Source: Ichthyophis bannanicus
Taxonomy: Eukaryota > Chordata > Amphibia > Gymnophiona > Ichthyophiidae
DNA length: 64,000 bases
Direction: 5' to 3'
Assembly: GCA_033557465.1 (NCBI GenBank)
Contig: CM066033.1
Span: 385,275,289 to 385,339,288, forward strand
Shown: one piece after another, positions 23,940 to 33,778 of the stretch
Layout of the letters: each line of letters opens with the position of its first letter
How positions within the stretch are numbered: position 1 is the first letter of the stretch
Notes under the pieces: model-generated
Database searches by the model: none
Seen by the model: only the letters and a program-made list of their open reading frames with translations
Told to the model about the DNA's origin: nothing
Position numbers and translations under genes: made by a program

Positions 23940-24767
23940 TCAGAACAGCACAGGGTTGCCCAGCCTCAACCCCTGGCTCAGAAATACTGTGGATGTGAAG
24001 AGAAAACCCAGCTACAGCAAACAATAGCTCCTTCCGCCCAACAAGAGTCCCATTTGCCGCCCTCCCATCCCTCCCCCCTGCTACCCCCCCTCCTATCCAC
24101 TCTACCCCAACCCTCCCCTCCCCCCCACTCCCCTCTCCCCCCCCTGCTCCCCTCCCTCCACTCACTACCCTCCCCAACCCCCATCCATCCCCTTGTAAAA
24201 AATAACCCATCCCACCATCAGCCAGCATGGCTGATCTACAAGTCCCTGCCGCGCGCTGCAGGGCCGCCTCAAGTCCCCACTGAGGGGGAGAAAAGGCGAA
24301 GCTAGTCTGCCCCACATACACTTAACTCCAACACATCTGCCATGATCTCACGCCAAACAAGCACACACACCGAAACTAGGGAGGAAAAGTTGCCCACTCC
24401 CATCTCTGCCACAGCAGTCTCTCATTCACTCAAGACCCCCCATACCGCATCCGCTCCTTCAAAAAGGGGGAAGCAATACCAAGGAAAATTATAAAAGGAA
24501 GAGAGGTAGAGAGAAGAGGGAGGGGTCATAAGGCTAGAGACAGTCTACAAAGGCAACATAGGACAACCACAATAACGTGTACTAATCCATAATCTGAAAA
24601 GCAGGCATGCCCAAAAGGCAGGCGACAGCCCACTTGAATAACCACAGGTCCAAACATGATTACACATGGTGAAACACAGCTCGCATGGCAGCATCTAATG
24701 TCCCCGTACTCGAGAGCCAGAGGAGCCAGCACCCAAAACCAGCAAAGTCCGCAGCCGCTCACGCTCA
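23940..24767 (-). other. L1-B inter-ORF region
   Basis: About 830 bp between ORF1 stop and ORF2 start, unusually long for an L1. It contains the C-rich (plus) / G-rich (minus) tract at 24,050-24,185 and no long frame on the L1 strand. Confidence 0.6.
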
Positions 24768-25631
24768 CTAGTTGGAGGTCTGGCCTTGCTCCACCTCCCG
24801 CGCCGGCAAATTCTTCTCCAGCTCTTTCAAGAAAGTCTGAGCCACCTTCGCCGTTTCAAATTTTTGAGTTTTACCCATGATGTATACGCGCAGGACAGCG
24901 GGGAACGCCAATGTAAAACGCACGTTCTTTTGGAACAGGGCTGCACACACCGGGGTGAACTCCCTCCTCTTCGCGGTGACCAGGGAAGAGTAATCTTGGA
25001 ATAAGAGGAGCTGGTTATTGTCCAAGGTAAGCTTCCGGTGTTGGCGAAATGCCTGTAGCAGACGCTCTTTGTGCGCAAAGTTGAGGATCCGAGCAATCAC
25101 TACCCTGGGCCTAGGTTGGGACGCCATTTTCCCACCGACCCGGTGCGCTCTCTCAACTTTGATGTCTCCTACTAGCGCGTCAAGGCCCAGAGCTTTTGGG
25201 AGCCACTGCTCTATCAAAGGTACCAATTGCTGATCAGTGGTAGCCTCCGGTATTCCCACCAGCCTTATGTTGTTGCGGCGGGAGCGATTCTCGAGGTCAT
25301 CAATTTTTGCCTGCAAGGCCTCTAGCTGGGACCTCGTGCTCTCAAGCCCCCGGGACTGCCGCCCCTCATCTTCCTCCACAGCCGCCACCCTGCTCTCCAG
25401 CTCCTCTATCCGCTGGTTCATCTCAGCCATTGACGTGCCCATAATCTCCAGCTTCGACAATATCTGGTCGAATTTAGGATCAAGCTGCCTTACCACCTCT
25501 CTCGCCAGATCTTCTGTAGCCGACTCCACACTATCTTTGCTCGGCGAGGAGGGCTGCGGGACAGACATGGCCGGAGTACCGGGCCTAGGCCCTTTCTCCT
25601 TTTCTTTCTCCTTGCGGGTCGGAGGTGGCAT
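24768..25631 (-). CDS. L1-B ORF1 protein (intact)
   Basis: 287 residues from the ATG at 25,631 (MPPPTRKEKEKEK, basic start). The frame is open further upstream but only from a non-ATG codon, so this ATG is preferred. A coiled coil spans residues about 50-125 (LSKLEIMGTSMAEMNQRIEEL..). The RRM follows from RRNNIRLVGIPEA with VERAHRVG, then the C-terminal domain from RPRVVIARILNFAHKERLL to the end (LTLDNNQLLLFQDYS). This is the usual domain order and length of L1 ORF1p, a trimeric RNA-binding chaperone. No stops or frameshifts; 171 bp downstream of the element's 5' end. Confidence 0.92.
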   Translation of the reverse strand: MPPPTRKEKEKEKGPRPGTPAMSVPQPSSPSKDSVESATEDLAREVVRQLDPKFDQILSKLEIMGTSMAEMNQRIEELESRVAAVEEDEGRQSRGLESTRSQLEALQAKIDDLENRSRRNNIRLVGIPEATTDQQLVPLIEQWLPKALGLDALVGDIKVERAHRVGGKMASQPRPRVVIARILNFAHKERLLQAFRQHRKLTLDNNQLLLFQDYSSLVTAKRREFTPVCAALFQKNVRFTLAFPAVLRVYIMGKTQKFETAKVAQTFLKELEKNLPAREVEQGQTSN

Positions 25632-25805
25632 TGTGCTGAGCTCTACCACGAGGTTAAGATAGCCCAAAGTTTAGAGTAGAGTTCCCCCTTCCAACAGGGC
25701 GGTTTTCAGGGGCAGATAGTTAGTATTTCAACCAAGTATCTCAAGGCGGCCCCGGAGCGAGTAAAGACACATCTTCACCCGCTCATGCGTCACGTGGACT
25801 CCCCA

Positions 25806-27790
25806 ATCGCTCTGATTAATAGTGATGCGAAACTCTATGCCAAGATTCTGGCGGGGAGACTGGAGGGGATTTTGCCGGAGTTGATACATCCGGATCAGAC
25901 CGGGTTTATCTGGGGTAGACGGATTGCAGATAATGTCCGGAGGGCGGTTGGTCTGCTATATCATGTTAGGTCTCGGAAGATCCCGGCGCTTTGCGTGGCA
26001 CTCGACACCGAAAAAGTGTTTGATAGAGTGGAGTGGGAGTTTTTGTTTCAGATTATGGGGAGGATGGGGTTGGGGGAGGGTTTTATTCAGGGGGTACGGG
26101 CCCTGTATGAGAAGCCAGAGGCGCGGATATGGGTAAATGATCATTTCTCCACTAGTTTCAGGCTGAGGCGGGGTACGAGGCAGGGCTGCCCTTTGTCCCC
26201 GCTCTTTTGTTTGCCATTGTGATTGAGGCTCTTGTCATCCGGATACGAGCGGCTCCTCAGATTAAGCCTTTGGTGGTGGGGAGAGTGGAGCATAAGATCC
26301 TTCTATATGCAGATGATACACTACTATTTCTGGCCCAGCCGGAGGTGTCGCTCCCGGTGCTGCTGAGCGAACTTGCGCGGTTTGGGGAAGTCTCAGGTTT
26401 TAAAGTGAATTTGACTAAGACAGAGGCTATGGCTTTGGGGGGGTTGCATAGAGGGGTCCTCCCGAGTTTTCCCTTTAAATGGTCACAGGGGGGCATTAAA
26501 TATTTAGGGGTGCGTATTTCTGAGGATCCCTCGCAGTTATTCGTTTTAAACTACAAGCCATTGGTGGGGCAAATTCATGCCCTGCTTGCAGGGTGGACTT
26601 CCTTGCAGTTGAGTTGGCGGGGCCGGGTGGAGGTGCTCAAGATGACTATTCTCCCCAAATTTTTATTTCTATTTTCGCAGTTGCCTCTTCGTATTCCAGG
26701 GAGTGTGATTGGACAGTGGGAGGCACGGTTGCTGCGGTTTGTCTGGGGGGGGGGGGAAGGCGAAGATCAGCAGGAAAGGTTTGCTTTTGTCTAAGGACCA
26801 GGGGGGCGTGCGGCTCCCGTCGCTGAAATGGTATCATCAGGCCTGTATTCTGCGGGCGTGGTGGGACCATTATAGGGGTGGGGGAGTTGTCGCCTGGGTG
26901 GACTTGGAGCGGTCGGAGATGGGGACCCTATCTTTGGAGCAATGGCTCGCGGGGGGTAGCGGGGAGGGGGGATGGGTCGGTGGCAGGGGCACCCCTTGTT
27001 GGAGGCTATGGTGCAGCTTGGCAGACAGGGTACAAGACGGGGGTGGTTCCCGACCCCTTTCTCACTGTGGTCTAGGGTGGGGGATTTTTTCTCGTTCGGT
27101 AACTCCACATGGGTACAGCAGGGGAGCCAGGGGGCGAACGGGGGTATGGTACTGCTCAGGGAGTATGTGGTGGATGGTGTGATTCGGTCCCACAGGGAAC
27201 TGGAAACCCGGGTGCAGGAGAGGGTTCCCTTTTATTAGTATTTCCAATTGCGCCATCTTTTGGCGTCGGGTGGGGTTTTGTCCCAGATAACTCGGGAGAG
27301 CACGCTGATGGAAACGGGGTTGTATCAGGGTCAGGGGGATAAGGGCACCATTGCCCGGATATACAGAGTACTGCTGCAAGAAGAGGAGGAGAGGGGGGTT
27401 GGGGCCCATAGGGTGCGATGGCACAAGTGGCTGCGGGAGGAGCTGACGGAGGAGGAGTGGGGGAGGATATATGCCTGTGTCCCCAAATGTACTTGGGTTT
27501 CTTCCTGGAGACAGACTCAATTGCAAATTAATCATGGGGCGTATAGTACTCCCCGACAGTTGTTTTTAGCTGGGAGGCAATCTACGGATGGGTGTTGGAG
27601 AGGTTGTGGGGGGGTTGGGAGTTTCCTGCACATGTGGTGGGAATGCCCCGTTATCCAGGGTTTCTGGGGGCAGGTGCAGGAAGGGCTTGGGGGGATGGGG
27701 GGCGACCGGGGAGAGCGGGGGGGGGGGGAGCCTGGGTTGCCCAAAGGACTTATTGTTGGGGGCCTCTGGGGTAGTAGGCAAAGGGAGGTG
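25806..27790 (+). pseudogene. L1-A ORF2, part 2 (RT palm to C-terminus)
   Basis: Resumes with PIALINSDAKLYAKILAGRLEGILPELI, ALDTEKVFDRVEWEF and RLRRGTRQGCPLSPL to a frameshift near 26,210. It continues with LLYADDTLLFLA near 26,300 (catalytic YADD), GGIKYLGVRI, then several frame changes after 26,750, and ends with a C-terminal Cys/His motif (CWRGCGGVGSFLHMWWEC near 27,600). G-runs of 7 or more at the frameshift sites suggest slippage-type decay. Confidence 0.85.
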
Positions 27791-28420
27791 GCGGTGGCTG
27801 CTGGAGGAGAAGTTGAAGCTTGCGGCACGAGTGGCCATAGCGGGGAAGTGGAAAAGCATGAATGGGCCGACAAGGGAAGATTGGTGTGGGAAGATTGCTG
27901 TGGCGGTGCGGTTTGATCTGCTAACGTACCGCTTGAGAGGGAAGGAATGGATGTTTCATAAGATTTGGGACCCCTACTTGGATAGATAACTGGGGGATGA
28001 GAGAGGCTGGGAGACACAGGGGCTGGAGAGCGGGCATCGGCGGGTGTTCTTTTGGCACACACAGATTTTATAAGTTTTGCTGTTATGAAGTTTTGTATGG
28101 GTTTTGTGGGATGAGGTACTGACAGTTTGCTGATGTGTAGTGATACAGGCAGTTTGGGGGTCATCCCCTGGGGGGAGCTTGGGTGGTGCGGGTTCATCAT
28201 TGCCTGTAAGGTCTTTGTTATCACCATCACTTTGCTCTGTTGCTGCCAGCAGTCTAAATTGTGGTCTTGTAACCTTCTCTGGGTTCTGTTATTGTATGGG
28301 AAGGGGAGCGCTGGTTGGGGGGGAAGGGATCCTCTGTTATTGTTTTGATGGTGATTTGTATGTTCTAGTTTGTCACAAAGCTTAATAAAATATGGTTCAA
28401 AAAAAAAAAATCTCAGGACC

Positions 28421-29640
28421 GATATTCAGCGCCAGCAGTCGGCATTTTCAAAGCGCCTGACTGCTGCCGCTGAAACTACCGGATAGTCAGCACCAGAGCC
28501 TATCCATCATCTGGTGCTGAATATCCAGTTTCACTGCTCACACTTTGCCATCTGGCTTGCAGCAATATTCAGCCATTAACTGGAGAGCAAACAGCTGGAT
28601 ATTGCCGCTAACTGGATAGTCACCAGGATCACACGAACTCCGCCCACAGAGCACCCCGAAGCAAACCGCACGAGCTCCGCCCACAGACCACCCTGAAACA
28701 AACCACATGAGCTCCGCCCACAGAGCACCCTGAAGCAAACCGCATGAGCTCTGCCCACAGACCACCCTGAAACAAACCACATGAGCTCCGCCCACAGAGC
28801 ACCCTGAAACAAACCGCACAAACTCCGCCTACTGCCCACTCTAAAACAAACCACATGAGCTCCACCCACAGAGCACCCTGAAGCAAACCACACGAGCTCC
28901 GCCCACTGACCACCCTGAAACAAAGCGCACGAGCTCCACCCACAGAATACCCTGAACAAACCACACAAGCTCTGCCCACAAAGCACCCTGAAGCAAACTG
29001 CATGAGCTCCGCCCACTGACCCTGAAACAAACCGCACGAGCTCTGCCCACAGAGCACCGTGAATAAACCACACAAGCTCTGCCCAGAGCACCCTGAAGCA
29101 AAACGCACGAGAGCACCCTGAAGCAAACCGCACGAGCTCTGTCCACAAACCACCCTGAAGCAAACCGCACAAGATCCGCCCACAGACCACCCTGAAACAA
29201 ACCACACAAGCTCTGCCCACAGAGCATCCTGAAGCAAACCGCACGAGCTCTGCCCACAGACTACCCTGAAACAAACAACACAAACTCCGCCCACAGAGAC
29301 CCTGAAACAAACAACACAAACTCCGCCCACAGAGCACCCTGAAGCAAACCACAAGCTCCGCCCACAGACCACCCTGAACAAACCACACGAGCTCCACCCA
29401 CAGACCACCGAAGCAAACCGCATGAGTTCTGCCCACAGAGCACCCTGAAGCAAACTGCACGAGCTCCGCCCACAGAACACCCTGAAGCAAACCGCATGCG
29501 CTCCGCCCACAGACCACCCTGGAACAAAACGCACACTTCTAAGGTGGCGTGGGGGGAGATTCACCAGTACTAACCAATCAGTGCCATTAAATATTGGACT
29601 AAGAAGGGTTTAGCTGGTTAGCAGGCCCTTTCGAATATCG
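28421..29640. mobile_element. Possible MITE with internal satellite
   Basis: Begins GATATTCAGCGCCAGCAG and ends near TTCGAATATC, so the edges share an inverted GATATTC motif. Several internal copies of CTGGATATT / GAATATCC occur. The central 0.9 kb is a 37-bp satellite. No TSD recognised, so boundaries are uncertain. A related diverged copy with the same motif may lie at 30,340-30,540. Confidence 0.45.
28632..29533. repeat. 37-bp satellite array, about 24 copies
   Basis: The unit is GAGCTCCGCCCACAGACCAC followed by CCTGAAACAAACCACAT with base changes; the spacing between units is 37 bp over most of the array, with a few short or deleted units near 29,010-29,120. The minus strand is open in all three frames for over 250 codons because the unit lacks stops. 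This is a sequence-composition effect, not a gene. Confidence 0.93.
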
Positions 29641-29644
29641 ACTT

Positions 29645-30540
29645 CTCAGAGTACAGAGAGGACAATAGCTAGAATAATTCCTGGGTTCTGGTTCTGGTCT
29701 GTATGGTCCACGGTCAAGTTATATTTCTTGTCTGATGGCAGGTGACAACCTATTTTACTGCTATAGCTGCTGTTTCTCCTCTTTTCCACAAAGGGCCGGT
29801 GCTATCAATTAGGCAAATTGGGCAATTTATTTATTTACTTATTTACTGATTTCTGTACCGCCTTTAAGCCAAAGTGGTTTACAAGGAACAAATAGCAAAC
29901 ACATTTGCCTAGTTGCCAGCGTTTTGAGAGTGGTTCATTGTCGCTGCTTCCACCCCTCTTTGGGACCTTCAGCAACAGCAAAGATATTAAGCTTACCCAA
30001 ACCCTCTAATGCTGTGTTTTTAGCAGACCCTCCTCCGCAGTCATGCAAACAGGAAGTCTGTGTTGGAGGGGCAAAAGCAGCTGGTCAAAGCACAGCATCA
30101 GAGACTTTGGATAAGCGCTGTGTTTTAAAGTTATTACTGCCCCCCTGCAGGTCCTGGAGAGGGGTGGCTGCAGGAGCGGCATGGTGGGGGGCGGGGGGGG
30201 GGGGCAGGAATGAAGGACCTAGGACACCTCATACACTTGCACCAGCCCTGTTCCCTCAAGATTATACAGAATTTTTCTTGCATATTCTTCTGTGAGAAGT
30301 TTTTTATTTTCTCTGCCAGCTTTGAGAAACGTGTATGTTTGATATCTTTGGTGCTGATATTCAGAGCTGGAGATATTTAAGCACCAGAGGTCAGCCGTGA
30401 GGTTTCGATACAGTCTTTCTAGATATGCAGCAGGACAATCTGGACAGTGGCTGTTGTTGAATATCCACCTTGTGCAGCCATTATCCAGATTACTGCTGCA
30501 GTCATCCAGATGGTGATTTTCAGCTGCTATGTGCATACAT
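29645..30540. other. Diverged repeat DNA, no gene
   Basis: 29,790-30,240 looks like a decayed DNA-transposon remnant (GGGCCGGTGCTATCAATTAG, resembling the hAT-2 end GGGCCGGCCC) interrupted at about 29,820-29,915 by a LINE tail with the TTATTTACTTATTTACTG motif. 30,200 has a 12-G run. No coding evidence. Confidence 0.4.
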
Positions 30541-30718
30541 TATTACTACCACTAATAATTTTTATAGTGCTACAAGGTGTATGCAGCACTGTTCAGAGAC
30601 ATATAGTCCCTACTCTTCAGAGCTTACAGTCTAGTCAAGACAGACAATACAGCAGCAGGGGATAAGGATTTGTCTAGGTGAATGGTAATGAAATACAGTT
30701 GGAGAGCAGGAGACTAAG

Positions 30719-30821
30719 GGGCTTGTTTACAAAGCCGCGGTAGCGGTTCGCGATCGTTATCAATGGGGCTGCGGCTCCGATAACGATCGCGAACCGCTAC
30801 CGTGGCTTTGTAAACAAGCCC
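30719..30821. mobile_element. 103-bp palindromic MITE
   Basis: Arms of about 43 bp (GGGCTTGTTTACAAAGCC..GCGATCGTTATC) match with a single mismatch around a 15-base centre (AATGGGGCTGCGGCT). Flanked by CTAAG on both sides (30,714-30,718; 30,822-30,826), which can be read as a TSD. Inserted in the L2-b 3' UTR. Confidence 0.85.
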
Positions 30822-30830
30822 CTAAGCGGA

Positions 30831-31150
30831 TCAGGATCCAAAAGCAGTCTCGAAGAGGTGAGTTTTCAGCCTGGATTTGAAAAGGGCCATAGATGAAGCC
30901 TGACGTACAGACTCAGGTAGTTTGTTCCAGGCATAAGGAGCAGCAAAGTGAACTGAACGAAGTCTGGAGTTGGCAGTGGAAGAGAAGGGCACAGATAGAA
31001 GAGATCTGCCAGAGGAGCGGAGTTCCCAAGGAGGGGCGTAGGGAGAGATGAGAGAGGAAAGGTAGTGAGGAGCAGCAGAGTGAATGCACTTACAGGTCAG
31101 TAGAAGTTTGAACTGGATATGGAAATGGATACGAAGCCAATGAAGCGACT
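30831..31150 (-). pseudogene. L2/Rex1-group RT C-terminus
   Basis: Reads ITPLLKSLHWLRIHFHIQFKLLL, APHYLSSLISPYAPP, LRSSGRSLLSVPFS, FAAPYAWNKLPESVRQ and FKSRLKTHLFETAF: the end of RT proteins in the L2 superfamily (compare FSVVAPxxWNSLP..FKxxLKTxLF). No stop in about 105 codons. The catalytic part is absent. Confidence 0.78.
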
Positions 31151-31159
31151 TGAGAAGAG

Positions 31160-31735
31160 GGGTAATATGGCATAAAACACAATTTTCCAATGCCAGCCTT
31201 TTCATAAATCCCAGCAACAGCATCTGTGCCTCCCATGTCACCAAGCCTCCTCCATTTGTATATTATTGCCCAGTTCAGCTCAGTATCTGTATCTTTCCCT
31301 TCCTTCCCTCCCAGCCCAGCCCAGCAGCTGCCATCCTTCCTTGTCCTCCCTCTCAGTCTGGGGGGAGGGGCTGACCAGCCTGCCTGCCTTCTCTCCTCCT
31401 TCTCTCCTTCTCCCTCTCCCCAAGTAGTGCAGCAAAGAATATACTTTGTTGTCCTGCCTTCTGTTCTTCTTTCCTTTCCCGGCAGCCGGCACCTCCTGCT
31501 GCTGAGCCAAAATCCCATCCATATGTCAGTTGTAGGAGCTTCACTACTTGTTGAAAGAAATGAGAAAAAGATCTACCAAAGTCCTTATCTTTTCCTCAGC
31601 TATCCTGTAAGTCAGAAAAGCAGCTCGCCTCTTTTATGTGAGATCTCACACCTCTTTTCTGATTCCGGGGCAGTGTCTCCAACTGAGTTAGTTTTGCACA
31701 TACCATGACAGTGGTGAACCTCGCTTCCAAGCCAG
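31160..31735. other. No gene seen; pyrimidine-rich
   Basis: C/T-rich stretch 31,290-31,500. Frames here are low in complexity and give no domain. Confidence 0.4.
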
Positions 31736-31738
31736 GGC

Positions 31739-33071
31739 ATGGGGAGTATGATCTCAGTCTCTCAAATTTACGCTCTCATCCGCCCACTTCTTAAGAAACC
31801 TTCTCTTGACCCTCTTGACCCCAACAACTACCGTCCAGTTTCCAACCTTCCCTTTCTGTCTAAACTTCTTGAGAAGGTTGTCTTTGCCCAACTATCTCAT
31901 CACCTCGACTCCACCAACTTCCTTCACCCCCGTCAATCCGGTTTCCGTCCTGGACACAGTGTTGAGACTATTCTTCTTGCCTTCACTAACGCCCTGCATG
32001 TAGCCCACGACCGTGGTTAAATCTCGGTGGCGGTGGCCCTTGATCTTTCTGCTGCATTCGACCTTGTAGATCACTCCCTTCTTCTCTCCCGATTGCATGA
32101 TGCTGGCCTCTGTAGCACCGTTTTCCGGTGGTTCCACTCCTTTCTTTCCTCTCGTTCTGGGGCTGTTCTATCCTCTTCCCCTTCTTGCCCCTCCTCTGAT
32201 TCCTTTCCCCTCCCCTGTGGGGTCCCTCAGGGTTCTGTGCTGGCTCCCCTTCTCTTTAATCTCTTCCTGACTCCTCTTACACTCCTTATCCAGCAATCTG
32301 GTATCTCAGCTTTCTATTACGCCGATGACATCCTCCTTCTCTACCACACCTCCCCAGCCTGTCCCGATCTCACTCCCCTCAACTCCTGCCTGGCTGCTAT
32401 CTCCGATTGGATGACCCATAACTGTTTGCATCTCAACCTCTCAAAAACCACAGCTATCTGGTTCCCCCATGGTCACAAGCCCCCCTCAATCGCCCCCTCG
32501 TTCCCTGCCACTCCTATTTCTCTGGTCTCCTCCTTTCGATATCTTGGGGTAATTTTCGACTCTGATCTCTCTTTCTCTGCCCATGTCTCTCACGTTTCCA
32601 AAACCTCCTTTTTCTATCTCAGGCAGATTCGCGCCGTTCGCCCCTTCCTCTCACCCTCCACTCTTGCCACTTTGCTGCTGGCCCTTGTCATCTCCCGTAT
32701 CGATTTCGCTAACTCCATTCTTTCTGGCCTCTCTAAGCTCCAACTTTCTCGTCTTCAACGAATCCAGAACACCGCTGCCCGTCTCGTATCCTCTTCCTCC
32801 CACAGAGACCATGTCACGCCCCTCCTCTTCCGTCTTCACTGGCTTCCCGTTTCTTTCCGTATTCAAGCTTCTCACGCTCGTCCACAAAGTTCTTCACACC
32901 ACCACACCGCAGTACCTAGCCGACCTCATTCACTTTCACACCCCCCGGCACACCCCTCGCTCCTGGAACTCCCTTCCCTCCACTCTCCGTCTGGAGCCCC
33001 ACCACCCTACCTTTAAACATGCCCTGAAAACCCACCTCTTTTCCCTTGCCTTCAACCCCTCTCCCTCCTAG
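31739..33071 (+). pseudogene. L2 reverse transcriptase, two lesions
   Basis: Reads PNNYRPVSNLPFLSKLLEKVV, RQSGFRPGHSVET, then an in-frame TAA at 32,018, VALDLSAAFDLVDH (first catalytic Asp), PCGVPQGSVLAPLLFNLF, FYYADDILLL (YADD near 32,320), LNLSKTTAIWF and FRYLGVIFDSDL. A frameshift near 32,865 moves the C-terminus (TPQYLADLI.., RSWNSLPSTLR.., FKHALKTHLFSLAFN) to another frame, ending at 33,071. The endonuclease is missing by 5' truncation. Confidence 0.88.
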
Positions 33072-33256
33072 CCTTCTCCTCCTCCTCTGCTGTCCCTCCT
33101 CTCTTGTCTCTGCCTCTCCACTTTTATTAAGTTGTAATTTTCCTTTCTCTTTCCGGCCTTGTGCCTTCTGTAATGAAGAATTATTTTTTTTGTAAACCGC
33201 TCTGCTTACCAATGAAGGGCGGTCAATCAAATTAATAAACATAAACATAAACATAA
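31739..33256 (+). mobile_element. L2 LINE, 5'-truncated (L2-c)
   Basis: RT domain followed by a short 3' UTR ending AAACCGCTCTGCTTACCAA and an ATAAACATAAACATA repeat at about 33,235-33,256. The RT has one nonsense codon and one frameshift, so the copy is moderately young. Confidence 0.85.
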
Positions 33257-33690
33257 TGCTCGGCATAGTACTTGCATCGTGCCAAAAAAGAGCCTCCTTC
33301 TGGAGTTCTCCCTCTTTCTTCCAGTTTTTGGTGGAGTCTCTTTGCATATATCTTTTTGATTTAAATATAGGGCTTGTAGCATAAAAATGGCAGTGCATTA
33401 TCCCCTCTTTGTCTGCAGAAGTCCACCACCATAGTTAATCCTCTTAACTTTTTCATTAATGTCTGTGGTTTATCTCCTGTCACAGTGGGTCCCATGAACA
33501 CGTTCACCATGGTCTTTATCCGTGGCAGGGACATTACCTGCATCTGCAGGGTCTGCACTATCGCAACCACCATCGTTAGCCCTTTTTATCCTGGGCAACT
33601 TGCGGCCAGTATGTATTTTTTTTCTTTCCTATCATTTCTTTCTTCTTATTATTGCGGCCAGCGTTTATTATTCCTATTATTTCTTTCCTA
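33257..33690. other. No gene seen
   Basis: No domain or repeat signature recognised; could be unique flank. Confidence 0.35.
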
Positions 33691-33691
33691 T

Positions 33692-33778
33692 CACTATCCT
33701 GTTGTAGTTGTTGTTATGGAAGGACAGACTAGATAGGCCATGTGGTCTTTTTCTGTCGTCATGTTTCTATGTTTCTAT
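33692..33778 (+). mobile_element. CR1 3' end fragment
   Basis: ATGGAAGGACAGACTAGATA followed by GGCCATGTGGTCTTTTTCTG and ATGTTTCTATGTTTCTAT: the same 3' end as the CR1 copies finishing at about 53,784 and 61,566. Only the last 85 bases are present. Confidence 0.85.

Larger units (their letters stand above)
19634..25802 (-). mobile_element. Near full-length L1-type LINE (L1-B) nested in L1-A
   Basis: 6169 bp with the 16-bp TSD CCAATCGCTCTGATTA (19,618-19,633; 25,803-25,818). The 5' UTR is at 25,632-25,802, ORF1 is intact, and ORF2 carries four lesions. The 3' UTR has a G-rich tract on the sense strand. The 3' end is an AATAAA-containing stem-loop rather than a poly(A) tail. Best-preserved L1 in the window. 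Confidence 0.93.
18514..28406 (+). mobile_element. L1-type LINE (L1-A), interrupted by L1-B
   Basis: TSD AAAATCTCAGGACCG at 18,499-18,513, with TCTCAGGACCG repeated at 28,411-28,421 after an A tail. The 5' end begins GGACTTCCGGTTTAGCC. ORF1 is cut short and joined out of frame to the middle of ORF2, so the endonuclease is missing. ORF2 is split at 19,633 by L1-B and resumes at 25,819. The 3' end has AATAAA at about 28,384 and a 12-A tail. About 3.7 kb remain without the insert. Confidence 0.9.
30545..31160 (-). mobile_element. L2/Rex1-group LINE 3' end (L2-b)
   Basis: The minus strand has an RT C-terminus (30,831-31,150) followed by a 3' UTR with the AGTGCTACAAGGTGTATG motif near 30,570 (plus strand). 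Interrupted in the 3' UTR by a palindromic MITE. 5'-truncated. Confidence 0.75.

Noticed and set aside
24054..24305. Pro-rich plus frame
   Set aside because: Antisense of the G-rich tract between L1-B ORF1 and ORF2.
25237..25662. 141-codon Ser-rich plus frame
   Set aside because: Antisense shadow of L1-B ORF1, which has clear domains on the minus strand.
26791..28230. Pro-rich minus frames over L1-A 3' half
   Set aside because: Antisense of G-rich L1-A ORF2 sequence; no family similarity.
28632..29533. CRISPR array
   Set aside because: Units are contiguous without spacers, and the context is a vertebrate genome full of LINEs.
28576..29564. Long minus-strand frames (over 300 codons) at 28.6-29.6 kb
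   Set aside because: They are produced by the 37-bp satellite, which has no stop in any minus frame; all three frames are open.
29924..30295. 123-codon plus frame near 30 kb
   Set aside because: No family similarity and it crosses a decayed transposon remnant with a long G run.
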